A DNA stretch of 64,000 bases from Carex sylvatica (lineage: Eukaryota > Streptophyta > Magnoliopsida > Poales > Cyperaceae), in assembly GCA_964058845.1 (NCBI GenBank), contig CAXKVR010000028.1, positions 186,001 to 250,000 on the forward strand, given 5' to 3'. Below the pieces are notes generated by a model. That model did not search any database. It had not been told where the DNA came from and saw only the letters and a list, made by a program, of their open reading frames with translations. Position numbers and translations under genes: made by a program. Shown here one piece after another: positions 25,784 through 38,066 of this stretch (position 1 is the first letter of the stretch; each line of letters opens with the position of its first letter).

Positions 25784-26341
25784 TAGGTGTGTCAATGACA
25801 TCTTTTTATCAGTTTATCCGATCCGTACCGTATTTGATAAAACGGATACAAGTAAATTTTTTTCCCGTAAATTTTTCGGGCACGGATACAGATATTTTTT
25901 TTTTTCGTTATCTAAACAGGTAAAGATACGGATAAAATCTATTTTGTATCCGTTATTAAATTGGATAATTTTTAAAAATTGTATATATTATATATATTAA
26001 TAAGCATTGAAAAGAGTACTTAATATTTGAACAAATGATTATACACATGGATGCCGAAACTAATTCATTTGTATCCATAGAAAACTCTAGTCTTTTATGA
26101 ATGAAATAAGCTACCAACATACCACTTTACTATACATGTGTGAAATGAATATATATATTTTAATATTTTATTTAATAAAAATTAAAAAAATATTATATTA
26201 ATATTATCTATTTTTTATCCGCTACTGTTTCGTTATCCGTCAATCACAACAAGTAAGGTTAGAATACGATTTGTAACAAATAAAAGTAAAATACAAATAA
26301 AGATAATATATAATAAATACGGATATAAAATTGCCACCCCT
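25784..26341. mobile_element. hAT-like non-autonomous element
   Basis: The left end TAGGTGTGTCAAT pairs with the right end ATTGCCACCCCT inverted. Flanks CCTAGTAG and CCTTATAG agree at 6 of 8 positions. Subterminal CCGTTAT/ATACGGAT words resemble those in the neighbouring 5 kb hAT element, so it may be its deletion derivative. Confidence 0.5.
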
Positions 26342-27094
26342 CCTTATAGCAACGATACAAAGTAAAAAAAATTGTTCTGGTGTGAGGTGTTGGTAGGGGT
26401 GTCAATAGGTACGATACGGGGAGAGTGGAACCATTTTCATATCCATACCCACTAAGAATTAGTCTTACACATACCCTACCCATACCTGTTAAGAATTTGT
26501 CTTACCCTACCCTACTCATACCCGTTATGATTAACAAGTAACGAAATGGTAGTGGGCGAATAACGAAAATACTAATATAATGGTTTTATTATTTTTACAA
26601 ATAAACCATCTAAAGTTCTAAGCTCATCATGTCATACATACGCAATCACAATAACTAATATAAAAATGAAAATATAAATATGCAATCAATTCTAACTAAT
26701 AACTTTTTATAAAGCAAAAATAAAATAAAAATCACAAATATCTCTTCTAACAAATTCAACTCATTAAGTAAATAACAAAACATTCAAATAAAATAATAAT
26801 ATATTTAGCATAATATTATTCTTATAAGAAAGTGCATACATTTTCTCATGATGTCATTTTCAATAATATCTAATTATTGCTCAAATTTATCTTATTAAAT
26901 GCCGCGCAAATCAATTTCACCATCAAGAAGAATAGATTCCGATATGGATGAGAGTGCTCCATCAACTACATTCGAAGATTCGTCTGTTCATAATATAGTT
27001 AAGTTAGAAAATAAAAAACATCAAATAAAAATAAAAAACATATATAATTGATGATAGAATCATTGTATTCTCTTAACTGAAGCAGCTTGCCTCA

Positions 27095-27570
27095 CAATGT
27101 TAACTACATGTTTTTCTCCAGCAGACCAGAATTTTTCAGAATCTGAACCAGTCAGAGAAAAACTCATACCAGTAGACATTAGATTAACAATTTAGACTAA
27201 AGTAAAATATTATTACAATGTAACTTCAAATTCCAGTTGCTCACAAAGTTTTATGGTCATGCGCCTTAGGGAGACCCAGTTTTGGAGCCTTCGAACTTGA
27301 CACAACCTGCTGCAGTTTTCTGAACAACAGCTGGTACACCAGTTCAAATGGCTTTTTCTCAAATTTTCTCCACACATTACCCCTTTAAAATTCTACATAA
27401 CCCTCATATATATATATATACTATCATTCCACAAAATATCAAGTAAAAATAAGCAATGTAACATCTCTTTTTTAACACATTTCTCCAACAGTCCATAATT
27501 TCTCAGAATCTGGACTGATCGAAGAAAACACTATACCAGTAGACATTAGGGTATTAATTTAGGCTAAACT
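27095..27570. repeat. Left internal inverted repeat of the hAT element
   Basis: About 335 bp (27095-27430) reappears inverted at 30010-30345, including AGGGAGACCCAGTTTTGGAG and GCTGGTACACCAGTTC. A shorter diverged copy follows at about 27470-27570 (CCAGTAGACATTAGGG). Confidence 0.8.
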
Positions 27571-27612
27571 AATTTAGATTAATAGATATATACCTGTAGC
27601 AAATGCTCTTAG

Positions 27613-29580
27613 CTAATTTTGGATACAAATCAAAGCTTCTACTGTTGTTAGACTTAGAGAACTTCTACAATCATCAAGAATCCTCCATGCTGTCCTAAAT
27701 GCAGATTTTGATGCAACTGTTGAAATAGGAGTGCCTAGAACATCTCGCACTAAATTGGATAGAATTGGATACTTTGAAGTATTATACTTCCACCACGCTA
27801 AGATGTCGAAACTATCATCATCCATGCCCGGAATGGTACGTTCTTCTAGGTACACATCTAGCTCTGATTTTGTGGGTTCGCTGGTATACGGTTCTTGAAT
27901 ATACATTACAAGGCCATGCCGTCGATTGCTATAGAGCCTCTGTGATGATTCCCCAGTATGGGAGCTAGCATTTTGGGCATTAGAATTAGACCCACGTGAT
28001 CCATTTCGATTTCTTGAATCTATTACCACATATTCACTGAACAACTTGTGCAAGCAGGCTTTCACATTTGTCATATTGAATTCTGCTTCACCCAGTGTAT
28101 TGTAAATTAATCGAAAATAATACTCAACCGACTTCAACTTGGACCGAGGATCTAAAATAGAGGCAATAACCAATAACACACTACTGTTACACCAATATTT
28201 CTGGAATTTCTCACACATTCGGGTCGTCATATTGACAACAAAAGAATGCTCGTTGATGAGTGAACTTCGTATACTCAAGTAAACCTCACAGAATTCATTA
28301 AAAAAGATGTTAATAGTAGGAAACTTGGTTCCAGAACTTCTCATGGTGGTATCATAAAAAATATGTAAACACCATACTATGACAACCACATTATCCCAAT
28401 CTTTATTAGATGGAGCAAGCTTATAGTCACGATCAACATCAGCTAACCAAGAAAAAGCCTCACAGAATTTGAGAGAATTTATAAGCATAAAAAAGGTTGA
28501 ATTTCATCTAGTTGGTACATCATAAAATAGTTTGGTTTGTGGAGCACGTACCTGTCTTGATACCTTCTCAAATCTTTCTATTCTTGATTGAGAATGACAG
28601 ATATATTTTACCGTCTCACGGATATTACGAATCACATCCCTCAAAGCCTCCAAACCATCTTGTACAATGATGTTCAAGATATGGGCACCACAATGCACAT
28701 GAAATAGTTCACCATCAACAGGAAGTACATTTTTGGATTTCAAAATATACAACATCTCCCTAACTACAGCATCATTGGTGGTACAATTATCTAGAACAAT
28801 GCTAAAGATTTTTTCATCAATATTCCAATCAAGTAGCTTTGCCATTATCACTTCATAGAGGTGTTCACTGGTGTGTGGAGATGGAACACAAACAAAGTTT
28901 AAAATTCTCTTTTGCATTTTCCAATTATCATCAATATAATGACATGTTAAGCAAAGAAAACCTTGAACACTGGCTGAGGTCCACATGTATGTGATAAGAC
29001 TAACTCTACAATTAATCTTATCAAGGACATTGTACAAATTCACCTTCTCTTCTTGATAAAGTTTCACACAATCACTTCTAATTGTGTTTCTTTTGTCTAG
29101 TCTAAATTGGGGTTGAAGGTTCTTAACAAAAACAAGAAAAAAGAGGTGATTGGCCATATTAAAAGGGTACTAGTGTGCCACAACCATCCTTGCATAATCT
29201 GACCTACTTCTTTCCTGTTTAAACTCAAAACATTTGACTTTTGTTGTACAATCTTCCTTGGTTTCATTCACTTTTAGAAGTTGTTGATGCACATCAATCT
29301 TCTGATGCTTTACCCTTTTGTAAGCATCACAACTATGGTCCAAATGATATTTCAAATGACTCGTTCCCCTTTTAGCACCGGCTGAGAGTACTACCTTGCA
29401 GTGCTTACACTGAGGAGTGTATGACCCATCAGGTAGTTCCTTTTTATCGAAATCAATCCACACCTTAGACCTTAGCTTTCTACCTTTGTTTTTGGCAGAA
29501 TTCAAAGTTGGATCCGCATCAGTATTGTTTTGTACATGTTCCACATGTTCTCGTGACTCCCCATCCATTCCAAGAGGCAT
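27613..29580 (-). pseudogene. hAT transposase (BED zinc finger, RICESLEEPER type), broken by stop codons
   Basis: A single reading frame of 656 codons runs from ATG 29580 to a stop at 27613-27615, with two earlier in-frame stops at 29170-29172 (TAG) and about 28513-28515 (TGA); no frameshift was seen. Order: a BED zinc finger (CKHC then HLKYHLDHSC); the RNase-H-like core with IVLDNCTTND and FHVHCGAHILNIIVQDGL; DVPTR just before the second stop, where the family has Trp; and the C-terminal dimerisation domain with ILAWWKYNTSKYPILSNL and STVASKSAF. The final stop also falls where relatives continue with a Trp. The element cannot make full transposase. Recent loss is likely since the frame is otherwise intact. 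Confidence 0.88.
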
Positions 29581-30009
29581 TCTATATTAAAGTGAAAATG
29601 ATTTAACATCTAATTAGAAATTGTGCAAAATATGAATAAAACATATGAATAAAAAATTTTATTTTTTTTCAAAATAAATAGAGGATTTATATTCTTACTC
29701 ATCGTCATGATCGATGCTATTATATGACTCTGTATCATCCTCGCCAATGTTAGGATCTTGTGTAGATGACATCGAAATATTCTGTAAATGGAATAATCAT
29801 TATTTATGTAAGATTTAGATGCATTGTATATTGATTTAACTTTATTATCATTATTTGCAAAAGACAACACGTCTTATACTATTATTCTAAGAAAAATAAA
29901 TGTAGAATAGCAAGTTGGTTTGGAATCTAATTATTTGCATATATAAAGTAATCCTAATCATACCTCAAATGAATCATTAAACAGTTTCTAAAATTTTCAA
30001 GAGTACTAG

Positions 30010-30490
30010 GCAGTTGCAGAATGACAGTAGATATATATGGGAGGGTTATGAAGAATTTTGAAGGGGTAATGTGTAGGAAAAATTTGAGAAAAAGCCATTT
30101 GAACTGGTGTACCAGCTGCTGTTCAGAAAACTGCAGCAAGTTGCATCAAGTTCAAAGGCTCCAAAACTGGGTCTCCCTAAAGCGCACGACCATAAAACTT
30201 TGTGAGCAACTGGGATTTGAAGTTAACATTGTGGTAATATTTTACTTTAGTCTAAATTGTTACCTTAATGTCTACTGGTATGGGTTCTTCTCTGACTAGT
30301 TTAGATTCTGAAAAATTCTAGACTGCTGAAGAAAAACATGCAGAAACAGGTGTTACATTGAATATTTTTACTTGATATTTTGTGGGATATTAGTAGACAC
30401 ATAGGGTAGTGTTGTGTAAAATTTTGAGGGGGTCATGTATGGGAAAATATTGAGAAAAAGTCATCCGAGCTGGCGTACCAGCAGCTGGTT
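30010..30490. repeat. Right internal inverted repeat of the hAT element
   Basis: Inverted partner of 27095-27430, containing CTCCAAAACTGGGTCTCCCT and GAACTGGTGTACCAGC. A third partial copy at about 30360-30490 has GCTGGCGTACCAGCAGC. The pair flanks the transposase symmetrically. Confidence 0.8.
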
Positions 30491-31511
30491 CGAACAGCAT
30501 AGGGTCAATTTTGTCACTTGTTACATTCTTTCTTCTAACATTTTATTCCATCTCGTTCACTTATTAAATATATATATTCATAGTATAAACTTGAGAAAGC
30601 TGACATGTGATACAAAATTCAGACACTGACATCTAACCTGACATTAATGGATTACTTATTTGGACCACTTGAAGCCATGACTTGAATTAATTAAGGATTA
30701 GTCACGACTAAAACACTTGCAGCCATGACTTGAATTGGGATGAGATCACTAAATCAGTACCAAGACCTTATTCATCTTTAACTAATTCAATCAAATATTT
30801 GATTTAAGCATTTCATCAAACACCTTAATAGCATGAATATTTTCAATCAAATAAAATAAAAAGTATCAGCTGTAAGTGTTTTACAAATTCTTTCTTACTA
30901 AATTACAAACATCACTTACTATGTTCTAAGAAAGAAGTCAAATTTTGAAGAGGCTTGGAGGAAGCTGATTGAGATATGAGTCAGGGTGTATCGTAATATC
31001 CAAGAGCCCAAGAACAGTTCAAGAGAAAAGAGAAAGATGATTGAAATGTGAGACCGACAGTAGATTATTTTTATTTTCAGAATTGTTAGAAATGCAATAA
31101 CAATGAATAAGGAAGAAAACAAGGCAATAAATTTGTTGATATATATGTGATTATATGTCCAGCGTTGATACTTGATACAGGCATGCATCAATATGAAAAG
31201 AAGGGAAATAAATTATATAATATATTTCATGTAATTACTCGTTATCTAATGGGTACAAAATAACTTTTATCCGTACTCATATCCGTTTATTTAACGAAAA
31301 AATATCTTTATTCATATCCATACTTAATAAATTAATTAAAAAAAAAAATTTACTCATATTTATCTTATCAAATATAATACGGATAAAATAAATGAGTAAA
31401 CGGGTGTGATTGACACCCTAGGTGTCGGCCAGTTTTAGACTCTGTTACAATTTGCGTACAAGCGAGAAATGCACTTATAAATCTTAATCGCCACTTTTGT
31501 CCTTTTCTGCA

Positions 31512-31519
31512 TTATATAA
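31512..31519 (+). promoter_or_regulatory. Probable TATA box of the BAT1-like gene
   Basis: TATATAAC-like motif about 115 bp before ATG 31630, followed by a CT-rich leader. It lies only about 90 bp downstream of the hAT right end. Inferred from position and composition. Confidence 0.4.
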
Positions 31520-31629
31520 CTTCGCTACGTTGACCGGTACGCCCGAGAAATTGGGACTTGGGAGCAGAGCAAAGCTGTGCCGATTTCTCTCGATTCTCGT
31601 CAGCTTTCTCTCTCCTGAGCTGTTTCGCC

Positions 31630-34600
31630 ATGGCGACGGAGGAGGTGATGGATTCAGGAGAGAAGCGTTTGAACGAGCTCGGTTACAAGCAAGAACTCAG
31701 GCGTGAGATGGTACTATAATATGCTATGCTCCATTTATTCTCCTTTCTTCGTGTGTATCGCTTTGAAGCATTTTGACAAAAAGCATGCTTCATAATCATG
31801 AAATTCGGGATAGAAGTAATATTTTGGGTATAAATTATGGTTTCTTGCATATAGCAACCTTGGCCTCTTCCGGTTTGGATCCATGGGCGAAGCCAAAATT
31901 TTAGTAATGTAAGATAAATTTTTAGGATGAAACAAAATTTTGTAATTATTGGCTATCAAAGATATCTTTATAATCTTTTTTTAAATAAAAATAGAAATAG
32001 AAGCATATTTGGAAGAAAAAAAAAACTCAGGGTGAGACCTAATTATTCTATAATTCTTTTATTCCTAAGTATATTTTTATAATTTTTTTGAGAAAAACAT
32101 AGAAATAGAAGTGTGTTTTTAATTTTTTTTTTTGAGGTGTGAAAGGAGGTCTGGTTCGTTGAAACCTGAATTGTGCTTAGATTACTTCCAGTTATTGAAC
32201 TCTTGCTAGAAAAACAAAAAAAAAAAATTCTGTACTGTTTTTTTTTGAATTTTTTTTTATGTGTTCTTAATTAAAGATTTATGTATAACTATGTGGAGTA
32301 TGTCCTTTCATTATTTATTATTTAGGTCCTTTTTTATTCTTTTTGAGCATGATGAAATAACATTCTTGTATATCTCTCTTCACTGAGAGAGATGTGCCAG
32401 GAAACTTTTATATCATTAGTTTAGCAAATGTGTTTCAAGGCAATTGATCCCATCAAAAACTTGATCTTGATGGGTGTAAAGCTACATTTGTTAGGATAAA
32501 AATTCAGAAAATTCAAAATAGCAAAGAACTTGACCAAAATAAATCAAATTGAAATTGTGTTATCCGGATCGTGATGTCAATGTCCTTGAGTGTATTCAAT
32601 TTTCTGTGGAGTGAATCAAGGAAAGGATTCTCCCTTCTTCTTTTTTTTTTTTTCTTTCTTCGATGCAAAGCGGGGGTTTTTTTTGGGGGGGTGCATCCAA
32701 AGATGAGAGAGAGAGAGGATTAGTCAAAATGGCATTTCTTCATTTAATTTCAGTTTCATTAGATATGAAATTTTCTGTTTTGCCCTCAAGTTTGTATTAC
32801 AAATGAAGATTTTAAGCGAATATATATATATATATTATTTACAATGAGTAAGCTTGGCCTACCAACATTTTCATTAATAAAGACAATTTTTTTTACAATC
32901 ATCTATTTAAGCAAATATATTGAAATGAAAATTTTGAGTTTTTCGAATTTAAGTTTAACCAATATCTTCTTTACTTTCTTTTGAGGAAATATATCTGTTT
33001 AATGTTCGAGTATTATTGAATGTGACTTCTTTATTAATGATAAACTCTGATTAATTTTTTTAGACACTGTTCAAGACTCTGGCTATATCCTTCTCCACTA
33101 TGACCCTCTTTACTGGTATAACACCACTGTTTGGTTCAAGCCTCCTGTATGCGGGCCCCGCTAGCTTGGTCTGGGGTTGGGTCGTAGTAACTTTCTTTAC
33201 TTGGTTTGTCGGTATTGCCATGGCAGAGATATGCTCCTCTTTCCCTGTTAGTCCCTCTCTATATCTCTCTCCCTACTTCTTTCCATCTAAATTGCATTAT
33301 TTTGTACTGCAGCAACTGGGTTCAAAGGATGTTGATAGGTATATGGTCAAATATGATACTGGTTTGTTCAGACTGGTACCAGAAAATCAGACTTTTCTTC
33401 TTCTTCTTTTTAGGATCATATATACATATATATATGTGTATATATATATATGTGTGTGTGGAACTTGCTAGCATGCTATGCGTAGCATAGAGGGCCTCCG
33501 TGCTAGAAATAGTACCACTGGTAATGACTGCCACAGGTTCCTACCAGTACACTGGTATTACAACAGCTTGCATTTCTGGTGTTAAAAACATTTTTTTTTT
33601 CTTCTTCTAATTTTTAACTAAAAAACAGACGACAGGTTCTCTCTATTTTTGGGCTGCGCACTTAGCAGGACCCAAGTGGGGTCCGTTTGCATCATGGTGT
33701 TGTGCTTGGCTTGAGTCTATCGGCCTTATATTTGGAATAGGCACACAGGTATGTCATTAATGAGCTTAAAATTCCCTTGACAAATAAAATAGTAATTTTA
33801 ATCCTTTAAACTCTTCTCTCTCTCTCTATATGCTGTAGGCTTATGCAGGAACACAAACCTTACAAAGCATCATTTTACTTTGTACTGGCAACAACAAAGG
33901 AGGTGGCTACTTTACCCCTCGTGGTGTATTTCTTGCCATTTATATTGGCCTAACTCTAATTTGGGCGTTTCTCAACACCTTTGCCTTGGAAGTTATTGCT
34001 TTTCTCGACGTAATTTCTCTCTATTGGCAGGTAAATATCCATCCCCCCCCCCCCCCCCCACCCCACCCCACCAAAAAAAATAAAATAACTATAATTATGA
34101 TGATGAGAAATCTGTTTGTAGGTGATAGGAGGAACTGTAATTGTTATAATGCTTCCATTAGTGGCGAAAACAACCCAATCGGCTTCGTTTGTGTTCACGC
34201 ATTTCGAGACAGGGTCTGACTCAACTGGAATTAGTAGCAAGGCATATGCTGTTATTTTGTCATTTCTTGTCAGCCAGTACTCTTTGTACGGTTATGATGC
34301 AGCTGCACACTTGACCGAAGAAACAAGGGGTGCTGATAAAAATGGCCCGATTGCGATTTTGTCTAGTATTGGGATTATTTCGGTGTTTGGTTGGGCATAC
34401 ATCTTGGCTTTGACTTTTAGCATTCAGGTAATATTGATATATATTTTTTTTTGCTGTTGATGCTTTCTGTTGGCATTGATCTTTAAATTATTGTCTTGTT
34501 TTTTTTATCTAATTCTGGAAAATTGAGAAAGAAATGCACAATCATAGTCCAATCACACATGTATATAGTATACCAAAACTAAGTTGTAATGGAAGGGAAA

Positions 34601-35951
34601 TCAGTTGGATAATATGTCACTGTCAGTATTTCAGGTAATATAGATATATATTTTGTTTGCTGTTGGTGCTTTCTCTTGGCATTGATCTTTAAATTATAGT
34701 CTTGTTTTTTAGCTAATTTAGGAAGTTTGAGAAAGAAATGCACAATCATAGTCCAATCACACATGTATATAGTATACCAAAACTAAGTTACTTGTAATGG
34801 AAGGGAAATCAGTTGGATAAAATGTCACTGTCAGTATTTTTGTACTTTGAAAGTGATTTGATTTTTAAATTTTGGTTAGTTATACATAAATAATTTTTTA
34901 TGTCATAGCTAAAGTTTGAGAAATTTTGTGTCTAAAGATAATGTTTGTGCTTCATGCAGGATTTAAGCTATTTATATGATCCAAGCAATGAAACCGCCGG
35001 TTCAAATGCAGTGGCACAGATATTATATGATGCATTTCACGGGAGATATCATAATTCAGCTGGAGCTATTGTTCTACTCTTTATTATTTGGGGTTCCTTT
35101 TTCTTCGGTGGCCTTTCAATTACGACAAGCGCAGCAAGAGTGGTAGAGCCATTATATATTATCAAATTTTAACCTTTATGTTTTTCCTAACTAATATATG
35201 TAATATTACCGTTTTTGTTTTGCATAGCCTATCACATCTTTAAATCACATTTGATATAACCACTGTTGACTTCATTAGTTTCACAAAGCCTAAAAATTTA
35301 CTAAAACTGGAGCAAAGGATTTTATTTTATTAAACAAGAGGATGGGCTGCAGCAATTGTTTCAAGTCTATTCTAGATTTACCATATGCTGATATGTTTCA
35401 CACCTAATACAAAGTAGTAATGCAATTATTTCAGTCTAATGCTTCCTTTATTCTACTAGGTATATGCTTTGTCAAGGGATAAAGGGGTACCGTTTTCCTC
35501 CATATGGCGCAAAATTCACCCGAAACACAAAGTCCCGTCAAATGCCGTGTGGCTATGTGCCGGCATATGCATCCTTATAGGAATACCCTTACTCAAGGTA
35601 AACGAAATATTCACTGCCATCACCTCAGTATGCACCATTGGTTGGGTCGGCGGCTATGCTGTACCGATCTTCGCACGGATGGTCATGCCAGAGAAGAACT
35701 TCAATCCGGGTCCTTTCTATTTAGGGAAATTTAGTAGACCAGTTTGCTTGGTGGCGTTTCTGTGGATTTGTTACACATGCTCGGTGTTTTTGCTGCCTAC
35801 AATTTATCCTATTACATGGAGCTCATTTAATTATGCGCCGGTTGCTCTCGGTCTGGTTTTGGGTTTGATCATGCTTTGGTGGATTTTGGATGCAAGAAAG
35901 TGGTTCAAGGGACCCGTTCGGAATATTGATAATCATAATGGGAAGGTGTGA
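31630..35951 (+). CDS. BAT1: Amino-acid/GABA permease, BAT1 type, 7 exons, 518 aa
   Basis: Membrane amino-acid transporter of the APC superfamily; Arabidopsis BAT1 (GABP) moves several amino acids and GABA. Exons 31630-31710, 33064-33246, 33629-33748, 33839-34030, 34122-34427, 34960-35142 and 35460-35951 are all phase 0 and give 518 codons, almost the Arabidopsis length. The N-terminus has NELGYKQELRREM before the first membrane segment; TLFTGITPLFGSSLLYAGP, WGWVVVTFFTWFVGIAMAEI and SLYFWAAHLAGPKWGPF follow. SAARVVYALSRDKGVPFS is the conserved cytosolic loop. About twelve hydrophobic segments are present. Intron 4 has a poly-C run (about 34042-34058) and intron 5 a 207-bp tandem duplication. 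No stop or frameshift. A hAT element ends close upstream and may affect expression. Confidence 0.93.
34424..34840. repeat. 207-bp tandem duplication at the exon 5/intron 5 border of BAT1
   Basis: TCAGGTAATAT occurs at 34424 (the real donor) and at 34631. The following 200 bp are repeated with minor changes (for example CACAATCATAGTCCAATCAC twice). The second copy therefore carries a duplicated donor-like site. Confidence 0.88.
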
Positions 35952-36687
35952 TAGAGCATTTAATAAAAATTTTCTTCTTCAGGGGTAATTTGAAAAAGTG
36001 AAATTTACTAGGAAAGGCTCAATGTAAATCTAAAAATGTTGTGGTATTCTGAAATTAGGGAAAGGCCGAAATAAGATTGCTGATAATTATTTTATTTTAT
36101 TCTATTTTTCTCGCTTGTAGCACTTAAACAGTGGAAAAAAGAAGATAGAAAATATAGGAAGTATGGTGTAGTAGTTATTTTTTTTACATCCCGGTACAAA
36201 AAATAATTATCAAAACAATGGACACTAATGGTGTCAATTTTAATGAAACTTGTAAGTTAGACTTCAATTTTAATGAAATTTGTATTTTTCTGATTTTTTA
36301 TTCTTATTCCAATTAATTTTAATCTCCAATTATATCAAAATCATCAACAAAAGGAAATTCATTGCACCAAAATGCAAATAGCTTTAGTAAATCCCTCTTG
36401 TTGTAACCAAACCTTTTCAAATCTAACAAGTTTATAAGAATATAATTGCATAGAATTGGAATTTTAAATCAAGGATTATGGTCTGATCGTAATTTAGGAA
36501 GCGACTTAACAAAGCTATTTGAATAATATGAATTCTAAGAATTAGTACAAAAGAACCTATATAACAGTGCAAAAGAATCAGATGAAGAGGATTTTGAGTT
36601 TGACCGTGTGAATTAACTATAAGCTATCTATCACTCAAATAAAATATATTCATACTTTTTAGTAGTAGGTTTAAACTTCCTCTCTGG
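35952..36687. other. 3' flank of BAT1, AT-rich, no gene
   Basis: Includes the probable 3' UTR. No coding segment recognised. Confidence 0.5.
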
Positions 36688-36695
36688 GTCATTTG

Positions 36696-38058
36696 CCGAC
36701 ATTTTTATTTTTACCCAAAAAAAAAATAATTTTATTAAAAATAACCACTGTTTTGACTTTTTTTTAAAAATACCCGGCCCGTGGATATTTTCCACGGCCC
36801 GACTAAATTAATCCGGACCGTGGAAAAATTCCACGGGCCAGACTTTTTTTTTTTTTAAGATTATGTTGTTTGGATTTAAATTAGTTTGGATTGTTAAGTT
36901 GGAGATTTGTATGAATTTTATTTGAATGAATTGTTAAGTTAGAGTGCTTCTGAGTCCAACTTTACACCTCTGGTTAACATAGCAAAATATCTTCAAAAAT
37001 TATGAAAATTGACCGACATGCAATCTTGACATCGTAGAGCAAGACTGTGAAGTTTCATACAAAATTTAAAAACAGTTCGCGAGATATCATCTCTCAAATA
37101 TTGCCCCAACGACTGAAGGAGTGCTTCTGAGCCCAACTTTGCACCTCTGGTTAACATAACAAAACATCTTCAAAAATCATGAAAATTGACCGATATGCAG
37201 TCTTGACATCTTAGAACAAGATTGTGAAGTTTCATACAAAACTCAAAACAGATCGCGAAATATCATCTCTCAAAAATTATCCCAACTGCTGAAGAAGTGC
37301 TTCTGAGCCCAACTTTGCACATCTGGTTAACATAGCAAAACATCTTCAAAAATCATGAAAATTGTCCTTCAGCCGTTGGGGTAATTTTTGAGAGATGATA
37401 TCTCGCGATCTGTTTTGAGATTTTGTATGAAACTTCACAGTCTTGTTCTAAGATGTCAAGATTGCATGTCGGTCAATTTTCATGATTTTTGAAGATGTTT
37501 TGTTATGTTAACCAGAGGTGCAAAGTTGGGCTCAGAAGCACTCCTTCAGTCGTTGGGGCAATATTTGAGAGATGATATTTTGCGAACTGTTTTTAAATTT
37601 TGTATGAAACTTCACAGTCTTGTTCTACGATATCAAGATTGCATGTCGGTCAATTTTCATGATTTTTGAAGATATTTTGCTATGTTAACCAGAGGTGCAA
37701 AGTTGGACTCAGAAGCACTCTAACTTAACAATTCATTCAAATAAAATTCATACAAACCTCCAACTTAACAATCCAAACTAATTTAAATCCAAACTAATTT
37801 AAATCCAAACAACATAATCTTAAAAATAAAAATAAAAATAAAAAAATTCTCGGACCGTGGATATTTTCCACGGCCCGGAATAAAAAAATCCAAAAAAAAA
37901 AAAAAAAAAAGTCTGGCCCGTGGAATTTTTCCACGGTCCGGATTAATTTAGTCGGGCCGTGGAAAATATCCACGGGCCGGGTATTTTTAAAAAAAAGTCA
38001 AAACAGTGGTTATTTTTAATAAAATCATTTTTTTTTTGGGTAAAAATAAAAATGTCGG
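36696..38058. mobile_element. Long-inverted-repeat (foldback/Mutator-like) element B
   Basis: Two arms of about 670 bp each are inverted copies around a centre near 37365, so nearly the whole element can form one hairpin. Termini CCGACATTTTTATTTTTACCC and its inverse. GTCATTTG flanks both sides exactly (36688-36695 and 38059-38066); with one more G it becomes a 9-bp GGTCATTTG. Arms consist of a GC-rich motif pair (GGCCCGTGGATATTTTCCAC and relatives) followed by 177-bp units shared with element A at 5.4 kb. Non-coding. Confidence 0.85.
36942..37740. repeat. 177-bp units arranged head-to-head in element B
   Basis: On the left arm GAGTGCTTCTGAG starts at 36942, 37119 and about 37295 (spacing 177 and 176). 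The right arm carries the same units inverted. Each includes AACTTTGCACCTCTGGTTAA and GACCGACATGCA, matching the array at 5600-6295. Confidence 0.88.
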
Positions 38059-38066
38059 GTCATTTG

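Larger units (their letters stand above)
26394..31420 (-). mobile_element. 5.0 kb hAT DNA transposon with decayed transposase
   Basis: Left terminus TAGGGGTGTCAAT; inverted right terminus TAGGGTGTCAAT. Flanks GGTGTTGG (26386-26393) and GGTGTCGG (31421-31428) form an 8-bp target duplication with one mismatch. It encloses a - strand hAT transposase at 27613-29580. Both subterminal regions carry repeated ACCCGT/ATCCGTA-type words. Two internal inverted repeats flank the transposase. The right end lies 209 bp before the BAT1 start codon. Confidence 0.85.

Noticed and set aside
34042..34071. Poly-C run in BAT1 intron 4
   Set aside because: Simple-sequence slippage inside an intron, with no sign of function and possibly an imprecise length in the assembly.
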